A DNA stretch of 64,000 bases from contig JAXLXF010000005.1 in assembly GCA_046328125.1 (NCBI GenBank), positions 248,001 to 312,000 on the forward strand, read 5' to 3'. The position numbers and the translations under genes were made by a program. The DNA is from JADZEM01 sp046328125. GTDB taxonomy: Bacteria > Chloroflexota > UBA6077 > JACCZL01. Below the pieces are notes generated by a model, which was not told where the DNA came from, made no database searches, and saw nothing but the letters and a program-made list of their open reading frames with translations. Numbering within the stretch: the stretch's first letter is position 1; each line of letters begins with the position of its first letter. Positions 57,214 through 64,000 of the stretch are shown here, piece by piece.

Positions 57214-57983
57214 CGAACGACGCCCTCCAGGGGGCTGGAGGCGCTGGCGTACGCCTTCTTCACGATCCGGCCGGCCAGGAACGCGTTGCGGCCTCCCCGC
57301 ACGCCCTCGGCGAACGCCTCGCCCATCAGGGCCGGGTTGCCGGCCTCGGCGATGGCGGTGTTGACGAGGCAGGCGTCGGCCCCGAGCTCCATCGCGATGG
57401 CAGCGTCGGAGGGGACGCCGAGTCCCGCGTCCACGACGACCGGCACGCTGGCCTGCTCCACGATCACCTTGATCCGGCCGAAGTAGGGGATGCCCTGCCC
57501 CGAGCCGATTGGCGAGCCCATCGGCATGACGGTGGCACAGCCGGCGTCTTCCAGCTGCTTCGCGAGGATCGGGTCGTCCGTGGTGTACGGCAACACCACG
57601 AACCCCTCTTTGACCAGCTGGCGAGCGGCGTCAAGGGTGCCGATCGGGTCGGGCCAGAGGTACTTCGGGTCGCCGATCACTTCGAGCTTGACCCAGTTCG
57701 AGCCGGTCAGCTCGCGGCCGAGCCGCGCGCAGCGCAGCGCCTCGTCCACGGTGTAGCAGCCCGCCGTGTTTGGCAGGATGGTGTAGCGCGACCAGTCGAT
57801 CTCGTCCAGCAGCGTCTTCTTGGACGGGTTGTCCAGATCCAGGCGCCGGATCGCGACGGTCACGATCTCGGTTCCGGACGCTGCGTAAGCGTCGCGCATC
57901 TCGTCAGCCGTGCGAAACTTGCCGCTGCCGAGCAACAGGCGGGAGCGAAACCGCTTCCCGGCGATCTCTAGAACGTCGTCCAC
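57210..57983 (-). CDS. thiG: Thiazole synthase
   Basis: 257 residues. ThiG makes the thiazole ring of thiamine from deoxyxylulose phosphate, a sulfur from ThiS and a glycine-derived imine. Landmarks: LEIAGKRFRSRLLLGSGKFR, NTAGCYTVDEALRCARLGRE, the active-site Lys in WVKLEVIGDPKYLWPD, and VVDAGLGVPSDAAIAMELGA with the phosphate-binding end. GTG 57983 has AGGAGGG 6 bases upstream. A TPP riboswitch precedes it by about 115 bases, so transcription or translation is turned down by thiamine. Confidence 0.93.
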   Translation of the reverse strand: MDDVLEIAGKRFRSRLLLGSGKFRTADEMRDAYAASGTEIVTVAIRRLDLDNPSKKTLLDEIDWSRYTILPNTAGCYTVDEALRCARLGRELTGSNWVKLEVIGDPKYLWPDPIGTLDAARQLVKEGFVVLPYTTDDPILAKQLEDAGCATVMPMGSPIGSGQGIPYFGRIKVIVEQASVPVVVDAGLGVPSDAAIAMELGADACLVNTAIAEAGNPALMGEAFAEGVRGGRNAFLAGRIVKKAYASASSPLEGVVR

Positions 57984-58099
57984 GCCGCCCTCCTTGCGCC
58001 TCGCTCGCGTCGTCGCGAATCGCGAGGCCGAGCGCCAGTCGCCTGGCGCGAGATGTGTGGATGCGGTCCCGGAGACACTGCGTGTTCTCGGTCACCGCT

Positions 58100-58178
58100 T
58101 CCCTTCGCAGGTCCTAACCCGGTCAGGTTCAAAGGGTTGCCCGCCGTTGCGGCGAGCTCTCAGCCCGTGGCTCCCCTA
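58100..58178 (-). ncRNA. TPP (THI-box) riboswitch
   Basis: Read on the minus strand it begins AGGGGAGCC, then the conserved CTGAGA, then ACCCTTTGAACCTGACC and GGGTTAG, ending CGAAGGGAAG. These are the thi-box consensus elements of the TPP aptamer. It lies in the 5' leader of the thiG-thiE/tenI(-thiS) operon. No strong T-rich terminator hairpin is seen before the thiG start, so translational control through the GGAGG site is more likely (inference). Confidence 0.92.
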
Positions 58179-58327
58179 GCGTCGTCGTGCCGAGCCGACG
58201 ATGTTCAGTTCGTTCTGGCGGAGTCAGTTCCGTCCCGATGGACGAGCCTGCCATCTTGCATGGTACGCAGCCCACCGACTACCGGTCAAGAGCCGGCGCG
58301 ATTCAGACCAGGATATGCGCCCTGCGC

Positions 58328-61123
58328 TCATCCGGTCGTCTGGAGGCCCGCCGCGATGCCGTTGACCGTCTGGAGCAGGGTGCGCAAGCGTGGGTCGTTC
58401 TCACGGCTCCCGTTGGCGCGCCACTCGCGGAGGACTTCCACCTGGACGCAGTGGATCGGGTCCACGTACGGGTTGCGCAACGCGATCGACCGTCTGAGGA
58501 CCGGCGCCCGTTCGAGCAGGCGCGGCTGGCCCGAGGCGATCAGCACGTAGCGGGTCGTTAGCTCCAGCTCGCGCTCGATGCGGGCCATGATCTGCTCGCG
58601 AATGCGCTCGTCGGTGACCAGGGTGGCGTAGAGGCGGGTGACGGCCGGGGTGGCGGTCCCGAGGCTGATCTGGGCGTTGTCGATCAGCGAGCGGAAGAAT
58701 GGCCAGCGCGCGTACATCTCGGCCAGGAGTGCCTCGCCGCCCGGCTCCGAAGCGGCGGCGGCGAGTCCCGTCCCGAGCCCGTACCAGCCGGGCAGGTTGC
58801 TGCGGTTCTGGGTCCATGAGAAGACCCACGGGATGGCGCGGAGATCGTCGATCGAGCCGCGACTGCTCCGGCTGACCGGTCGGGAGGCCAGCGTCAACTG
58901 CCCGAGCACGTCGATGGGCGTCGCTTCGCGGAAGAACTGGAGCAGCTCTGGCGTGTCGTAGATCAGGTCGCGATACTCGCGGCGGCCACGATCCGCGACT
59001 TTCTCCATGACGGCCGTCCAGGACGGATCGGCGGGCGCCTGGCCGGCGACGGCTTCCGGATCGAGCGTGGCGCGGATCACGGCGCCGACCATCTGCTCCA
59101 GGTGCCGTCGGGCGATCGAGGCGTTCGCGTAGCGTGCGAAGACGACCTCGCCCTGCTCGGTGACCTTGAACCGCCCGCCCAGCGCGCCGAGCGGCTGGGC
59201 CAGGATCGCGCGCTGCATCGGGCCGCCGCCGCGCCCAATCGCCCCCCCACGACCCTGGAAGATCACAAACCGCACGCCGCGCTGGTCGGCGAGCTCGGCG
59301 AGGGTGCGCTGGGCCACGTACAGCTGCCAGGTCGAGGCGGTGTAGCCGCCGTCCTTGTTGCTGTCCGAGTAGCCCAGCATGATCTCGATCTCGTCGGCCC
59401 AGGCCGCGACGCCGCGTCGGAACGCCGGCGTGTCGAGCAGCACGCCCATGATCTCCGAGGCCCGCGCGAGCTCGTGGACCGTCTCGAAGAGTGGCACCAC
59501 CCGGATTCCGAGGCCCGCCGGCTGGTTGCCCGGCGGGTAGAGGCCAACCTGCTGCGCCAGCACCAGCACTTCGAGAAGGTCGCTCGGCTCGTGGGTCATC
59601 GAGACGATGTACGTCTCGCAGGCGGTGCGCCCCAGCCGCTCCTGGATCTCGCGGACGACGCCGAGCGTCTCGAGCACCTCGCGGCTGGCGGCGCTGATCC
59701 GGGAGAGGCTCACCGGGAGCGGTCGGCCGTCCTCCAACACCGCGCTCAGCAGATCCATCCGGTCGGCTTCGGAGAGGGCGGTGTAGCTGGCAGCGTGGCC
59801 GGTCGCGGCGAAGATCTCTTCGAGGGCGCGCTCGTGGCGCTCGCTGTGCTGCCGGATCTCCAACGCCGCGAAGTGGAAACCGAACGTGCGGGCACAGGTC
59901 AACAGGTCGGCGAGCGCGCCGTCGGCGAGGCGTCCGGCCCTGGCCCGACGCAGGCTCTCCTGCACCAGCTCCAGGTCCGCCACCAGCTCCTGGACGTTGG
60001 CGTAGGTGCCGGGCGGCGCGACGGGGCGATCCCACGGCGTCGCGATGGTCCGCCGAAGCCGCTCGGCGATGAACCCGAGCTTCTGGCGGTACGGCTCGAT
60101 GGGGGCGCGGCGGTCGAGCTCGGCGGCGGTCTCGGGGAGATCGTCGGCGTCGCGGCGCAGCGACCGCTCCAACTCGTGCGTCACCAGCGACCGCGTCGAG
60201 GCGACGCTGATCTGTTGCGCCAGCAGATCGACCCGCCTCAGGTAGCCGGTCAGGGCCAGCGTGCGGTGCCGGCCGATCGTCTGGCGCGTGATGTCCGGGG
60301 TGACGTTCGGGTTGCCGTCGCGGTCGCCGCCGACCCAGGAGTGGACCTCCAGGACGCGGCGCGGCGCCGAGCTCGCGCGTGGGTAGCGCTGGGCGACGAC
60401 GCGATCGAGCTCGGCGTGGAGCTCCGGCGCCACGGCGAACAGGCTGGGTCCGACGATGGACAGCACGGACTGGACTTCGTCCAGGACGGTCGGGCGGCGG
60501 GGCCGGACTTCCTCGGTCTGCCAGAGGAGGGTGATCGCTTCGAGGATGCGCTGCTCCCGAGACGCGTGCTCCTCGCGGGTCAGCGGATGCTCGCCGCCCA
60601 CGCGCACCAGCTCGCCCAGGCCGGCCAGCAGGTCGAGGACCGTGCGGCGGCGAGACTCGGTCGGGTGGGCGGTGAAGGTAGGGGTCACGCAGAGATTGGC
60701 GAGCTGCCGCTGGACGTCGGCCGGCGGGCGGTTGGCCGGAATGCGAGCAACGGCGTCGCCAATCGACTCGGGCAGCGGCGTGTCCGGGTTGGCGAGCGAG
60801 CGTGCCCGCAGCGAGCGAAGCCGGTGCTCCTGCTCCAGCGTGTTGATGATGTGGAAGTAGCTGGTGAAGGCGCGGACGACCGATGGCGCCAGCTCGGCGT
60901 CGAGCGCGCCGATCTGCTGTATCAGCGGGTCGAGAACCACGTCGTCCGTCTCGCGTATCTCGATGGCACGAGTGCGCGCCCGCTCGACCGCCTCTAGGAG
61001 CTCGTCGCCGCCCTGTTCGCGCAAGACGGTGCCCAGCAGCGCCCCGAGATAGCGAACGTCGGCTCGCAAGTCGTCCGCCGGCAGGTCGCGGACGTCGGAT
61101 CGTTCCCTTCGCGTATCGACCAC
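58328..61123 (-). CDS. ppc: Phosphoenolpyruvate carboxylase
   Basis: 931 residues, full length. PEPC adds bicarbonate to PEP to form oxaloacetate, refilling the TCA cycle. Conserved elements: catalytic His153 in TAHPTESRRRTVLDLL, EVHSWVGGDRDGNPNVTPD, LGYSDSNKDGGYTASTWQLY, FQGRGGAIGRGGGPMQRAI and SWTQNRSNLPGWYGLG. The C-terminus ends LQTTG where QNTG is usual. The start at GTG 61123 was taken because it follows GGAGG and gives the normal length; the open frame upstream is not conserved. Terminates 150 bases before the riboswitch of thiG on the same strand. Confidence 0.95.
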   Translation of the reverse strand: MVDTRRERSDVRDLPADDLRADVRYLGALLGTVLREQGGDELLEAVERARTRAIEIRETDDVVLDPLIQQIGALDAELAPSVVRAFTSYFHIINTLEQEHRLRSLRARSLANPDTPLPESIGDAVARIPANRPPADVQRQLANLCVTPTFTAHPTESRRRTVLDLLAGLGELVRVGGEHPLTREEHASREQRILEAITLLWQTEEVRPRRPTVLDEVQSVLSIVGPSLFAVAPELHAELDRVVAQRYPRASSAPRRVLEVHSWVGGDRDGNPNVTPDITRQTIGRHRTLALTGYLRRVDLLAQQISVASTRSLVTHELERSLRRDADDLPETAAELDRRAPIEPYRQKLGFIAERLRRTIATPWDRPVAPPGTYANVQELVADLELVQESLRRARAGRLADGALADLLTCARTFGFHFAALEIRQHSERHERALEEIFAATGHAASYTALSEADRMDLLSAVLEDGRPLPVSLSRISAASREVLETLGVVREIQERLGRTACETYIVSMTHEPSDLLEVLVLAQQVGLYPPGNQPAGLGIRVVPLFETVHELARASEIMGVLLDTPAFRRGVAAWADEIEIMLGYSDSNKDGGYTASTWQLYVAQRTLAELADQRGVRFVIFQGRGGAIGRGGGPMQRAILAQPLGALGGRFKVTEQGEVVFARYANASIARRHLEQMVGAVIRATLDPEAVAGQAPADPSWTAVMEKVADRGRREYRDLIYDTPELLQFFREATPIDVLGQLTLASRPVSRSSRGSIDDLRAIPWVFSWTQNRSNLPGWYGLGTGLAAAASEPGGEALLAEMYARWPFFRSLIDNAQISLGTATPAVTRLYATLVTDERIREQIMARIERELELTTRYVLIASGQPRLLERAPVLRRSIALRNPYVDPIHCVQVEVLREWRANGSRENDPRLRTLLQTVNGIAAGLQTTG

Positions 61124-61169
61124 GGTCCTGCTGACCTCCAGGCTCCTGAACTGGCCGGCGCGTCTGATC

Positions 61170-62114
61170 TCAGGCGCCGGCCTGACCTGCCGCTCCGGGT
61201 GGCGGCTCCGCTGCGCTGAGCGCCTGCAACAGCCGCCCTTCGACGATCTGCGATGCCTCCAGTCGGCGCATTTTCGTGCGCGTGCGCATGGTCGCCACCA
61301 GCACGTCGAGCGGCAGCAGCCCGACCAGCTCGCTCTCGAACACCTCCACGCCGGCCGCGGCGGCAAGGTCTCGGACCGTGTCGTAGACGACCAGCAGCGG
61401 TGTGGTGGCGGTGTCCAGCAGGTTCATGGAGACCTGGACGACGTCTGGATTGTCGGTGAGCATCCCGAGTGCCTGGACGGCCGGCAGGCCGCCGTTCGAC
61501 TCGCGGACGGTGCGGGCGATCCGCTTCGCGAGCGCCAGGTCGGCAGTCGCCAGGTTGACGTTGAACGCGACGAGGAACGGCCGCGCACCGACAGCCGTCG
61601 CACCAGCCGTGCCAAGCCGAGCCGGCCCGAAATCGGGCGCGCGGCCGGGATCGGTCGCGATGGCGTCGCGAAGTGCTTCGTACTGGCCGCGCCGCACGTC
61701 CGGCAGGCGGACCCGGTCCGGGCGGCGCGCGGCGCGCGCGTACAGGTAGACCGGGATGTCGAGCTGATCGCCGATCCGGGCGCCGACAGCAGTCGCGACC
61801 TCGACGCAGGTTTCCATCGTCACGCCGCCAATCGGCACGAACGGGATGACGTCGGTCGCGCCGATCCGTGGGTGCTCGCCCTGCTGGACCGTCATGTCAA
61901 TAGTGCGGGCCGCTTGCTCGGCGCAGCGGAAGGCCGCTTCGGCGACCGCCGCCGGGGTGCCGGCGAACGTCAGCACCATCCGATTGTGCGTGGCGTCGGC
62001 GTGCAGGTCGAGAACCGCGACCCCAGGAACGGACGCCGCCGCGTCACGAATCCCGGCGATCACCTCGGGCCGCCGACCTTCGGAGAAGTTCGGGACGCAC
62101 TCGACGAGCTCCAC
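61170..62114 (-). CDS. Glutamate formimidoyltransferase
   Basis: 314 residues. This enzyme moves the formimino group of N-formimino-glutamate to tetrahydrofolate, in histidine breakdown. Landmarks: VELVECVPNFSEGRRPEVIA (family opening), LDLHADATHNRMVLTFAG with the likely catalytic His, QQGEHPRIGATDVIPFVPIG, and GLPAVQALGMLTDNPDVVQVS. GTG 62114 has GGGAG 5 bases upstream and gives the conserved start. The cyclodeaminase gene diverges from it across 142 bases; the two halves are often one FtcD protein. Ends 47 bases before the PEPC start. Confidence 0.88.
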   Translation of the reverse strand: MELVECVPNFSEGRRPEVIAGIRDAAASVPGVAVLDLHADATHNRMVLTFAGTPAAVAEAAFRCAEQAARTIDMTVQQGEHPRIGATDVIPFVPIGGVTMETCVEVATAVGARIGDQLDIPVYLYARAARRPDRVRLPDVRRGQYEALRDAIATDPGRAPDFGPARLGTAGATAVGARPFLVAFNVNLATADLALAKRIARTVRESNGGLPAVQALGMLTDNPDVVQVSMNLLDTATTPLLVVYDTVRDLAAAAGVEVFESELVGLLPLDVLVATMRTRTKMRRLEASQIVEGRLLQALSAAEPPPGAAGQAGA

Positions 62115-62256
62115 ACGGACTCCCGGGAGATTCGTCCGGCCACGACGACGGCGTGGCAGCATTATACGTGGCGCCCTGCCTCCGACCAGACGGCAGCCGG
62201 ATGGTGAGGATCTGGCGGCGGTGGCGCGAACGAGCGCAGATTCATGAGGTGCAGGC

Positions 62257-62886
62257 ATGGCCGATCGTTCTCTGGCGGGCCTCAGCGTTGACGACTTCTT
62301 GCGCCGGCTGGCGAGCGGCGATCCCACGCCCGGTGGCGGATCGGCGTCGGCGCTGGGCGGGGCGCTCGGGGCGGCGCTGGTCAGCATGGTCTGCAACCTG
62401 ACGATTGGCCGCGAGCGGTACGCCGACACCGAAGCCGAGGTGACCGAGATCCGCGAGGCGGCACAGTCGCTACTCGACCGGCTGCGGCGCGGCATTGACG
62501 AGGACGCCGAGGCGTACGACCGAGTGATCGCCGCGTACCGGCTGCCACGTGGCACCGACGACGACAAGGCGGCTCGGAGCGAGGCGATCCAGGAAGCGAC
62601 CCGGCTGGCGGCGCTGGCGCCACTCGGCCTGGTGGAGGCCAGCGCCGAGGTGATCGGGCTGGCCGAGCGGGCGCTGGGCAAGACGAACCCGCACGCCGTG
62701 AGTGACCTGGCGGTGGCGGCGCTGTTCGGAGTGGCGAGCCTGGACGGGGCGGCGGCAAACGTCGAGATCAACCTGACGAGCCTGAAGGACGAGGCAGCTC
62801 GCGACGAGATCGCGGCGCGGCTGGCAACTGCCCGCGCCGGCGCGCGCGAACGGGCCTCGGGCGTGGTCGAGCGCGCGCAGACGTAG
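62257..62886 (+). CDS. Methenyltetrahydrofolate cyclohydrolase/formimino-THF cyclodeaminase
   Basis: 209 residues, FTCD C-terminal-type helical protein. It releases ammonia from 5-formimino-THF, forming methenyl-THF, the next step after the formimidoyltransferase gene beside it. Landmarks: SVDDFLRRLASGDPTPGGGS, ASALGGALGAALVSMVCNLT, then ALGKTNPHAVSDLAVAALFG and AAANVEINLTSLKDE, matching FchA/FTCD. ATG 62257. Divergent from glutamate formimidoyltransferase; shared spacer presumably holds both promoters. Confidence 0.85.
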   Translation: MADRSLAGLSVDDFLRRLASGDPTPGGGSASALGGALGAALVSMVCNLTIGRERYADTEAEVTEIREAAQSLLDRLRRGIDEDAEAYDRVIAAYRLPRGTDDDKAARSEAIQEATRLAALAPLGLVEASAEVIGLAERALGKTNPHAVSDLAVAALFGVASLDGAAANVEINLTSLKDEAARDEIAARLATARAGARERASGVVERAQT

Positions 62887-62903
62887 GAGTCGGGCCGGGC
62901 CGC

Positions 62904-64000
62904 TCAGTCGTGGCCGGTGTGGGCGCTGGCATCGTGGTGGCGCGGCACGACCTCGACTTCGATTCGCGCACGGGCCTGGGTCAGCCAGCGCAGCACGATG
63001 GCCGGCTCGTCGCGGTCTTCGCGGGGGGCCGGCGGGCGGGCGAAACGGTCAGTCACCAGCTCGTCGTCCTCGTCTGGCTGTTCTTCCCAGTCGTCGGGAG
63101 GTGCGCTCAAGATCTCGGCGGCCAGCTTACGCAGTCGGGCCGGCTCGATGGGCAGCGAGGACATGCCCCAGTACACCGTGCGGAGGAGCCAGCCGTCCTC
63201 GATCAGGTGGGTGACGGTGGGGCCGAACGGCAGGCGCTCCAGCACCAGCAGGCGCCAGCCCGGCGTCAGACCGACCAGCGGCGACGCGTAGACGATCAGC
63301 GCCTGGACCCCTTTGAGGGCCGCGCGCAGTCGGTCCAGAAGGGGCTGCTCGCCGCGCGCGGCGGCCTGCTGCATCGCTAGTCGAAGTGCTGCCAGTGTCG
63401 GCGCCTTCTGGCCCGAGAGCAGGCGGGCTACCTCCAGCACGGCGTGGCGCCGCGCCTCTGGATCTGAAGCGCGGCGTGCAAAGGCATCGGGATAGGCGGC
63501 GCGCGCGGCCGAGAGCGCCGCCCGAGCGGCTCTGACGCTCTCGAACGGGCCGAAGTAGCGCGCGCCGTCCGCGCGCACGTCGCTCACCAGTTGCACTCTG
63601 GGTGGCCGGTCGTCCGGAGCGACTCGCACCACCGCAGTCGGTTCGCGGGTCTGGCGGGCCGTGTTGAACTCGGGTTGGTGGTCGCGGATCAAGCGAGCTT
63701 CGAGGAGCGTGGCTTCAAGATCCGAACGGGTCGCGATCGTCTCGACGGTGGCGGCGCGGACGGCGAGCGCCTCGAATTGGCGGTGCTGCGATGGCTGCTT
63801 CGCGACGTAAGCCGCGAGGCGGCGGGAGAGGTCGAGCGCCTTGCCGACGTACAGCACGCGGCCTGCTGCGTCGAGCACCAGATAGACGCCCGGTCCTTCC
63901 GGGACGTCCCGAAGCCAGCTTCGGGTGAACGGCAGCGGCCTGGGTGGCGAAACCGCTTCGCTGCTATCTTCGGTGCCGTCGTCTACGGCCAGGGCGCGGC
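62904..64000 (-). CDS. GIY-YIG nuclease domain protein, 5' end outside window
   Basis: The reading frame is open from the stop at 62904 to the window edge (about 365 codons seen). The nuclease domain is complete: GPGVYLVLDAAGRVLYVGKA at the start, RRLAAYVAKQPSQ, EATLLEARLIRDHQPEFN with catalytic Glu and Asn, all as in UvrC and Cho. A GTG at 63878 looks like a start but cuts the GVYLV half of the GIY-YIG motif, so the real start is further upstream. Some Actinobacteria and Chloroflexota join an exonuclease domain to this one; that part, if present, is not in the window. The rest is 230 residues without clear motifs. 17 bases after the cyclodeaminase, convergent. Confidence 0.78.
   Translation of the reverse strand, partial: RALAVDDGTEDSSEAVSPPRPLPFTRSWLRDVPEGPGVYLVLDAAGRVLYVGKALDLSRRLAAYVAKQPSQHRQFEALAVRAATVETIATRSDLEATLLEARLIRDHQPEFNTARQTREPTAVVRVAPDDRPPRVQLVSDVRADGARYFGPFESVRAARAALSAARAAYPDAFARRASDPEARRHAVLEVARLLSGQKAPTLAALRLAMQQAAARGEQPLLDRLRAALKGVQALIVYASPLVGLTPGWRLLVLERLPFGPTVTHLIEDGWLLRTVYWGMSSLPIEPARLRKLAAEILSAPPDDWEEQPDEDDELVTDRFARPPAPREDRDEPAIVLRWLTQARARIEVEVVPRHHDASAHTGHD

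Overview
The window is high-GC, gene-dense bacterial chromosome with no tRNA, rRNA, CRISPR array, phage or conventional transposon that I could see. The gene mix (DUF3090 C-terminus, Ski2/Mtr4-like helicase, several giant YfhO-type membrane glycosyltransferase-like proteins, separate formimidoyltransferase and cyclodeaminase genes, hybrid two-component proteins, FabL-type enoyl reductase) together with repeated GC-rich palindromes of the GGGCGC..AT..GCGCCC type points to a Chloroflexota bacterium, perhaps near Thermomicrobia. That placement is inference from gene content; no marker RNA is present.

Layout. 1-6944: DUF3090 tail, an NHL-repeat/membrane fusion, a VOC protein, threonine synthase, a ComB-like phosphatase and a GT39-like membrane protein. 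7157-13564: a hybrid histidine kinase, a secreted protein, a Ski2-like helicase and a HigA/HigB-type antitoxin-toxin pair. 13663-15314: a zinc-ribbon protein and molybdenum cofactor genes moaC and mog. 15408-28577: envelope-glycan region with a YfhO-flippase fusion, pepA and a J-domain protein, then a compact five-gene operon (GT2, epimerase, DegT aminotransferase, methyltransferase, YfhO). 28732-34505: small secreted protein, MFS transporter, a 32-residue basic protein coupled to a degenerate receiver, a methyltransferase, fabL and a DUF2254-like protein. 34471-45279: cyclase/ATPase/TPR regulator, macro-domain protein, dcd, a two-gene chromate transporter, a one-piece sensor kinase/LuxR regulator and two small related proteins. 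45402-56239: secreted protein, AI-2E-type transporter, thiE, Nudix, a six-hairpin glycosidase-like protein, a substrate-binding lipoprotein, an operon of two trypsin-like proteases with a LuxR regulator, and a DUF421 protein. 56250-58178: thiG-thiE/tenI-thiS behind a TPP riboswitch. 58328-64000: PEP carboxylase, glutamate formimidoyltransferase, cyclodeaminase and a truncated GIY-YIG nuclease gene.

Functionally the window mixes core metabolism (threonine, thiamine, molybdopterin, folate one-carbon units, anaplerosis, dCTP deamination) with cell-surface glycan building and many signalling proteins of unusual build: receivers lacking key residues, a kinase and its DNA-binding regulator on one chain, and cytoplasmic HtrA-like proteases beside a LuxR regulator. 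A family of palindromic repeats sits in intergenic regions and, in one case, inside the coding sequence of the YfhO-flippase fusion.
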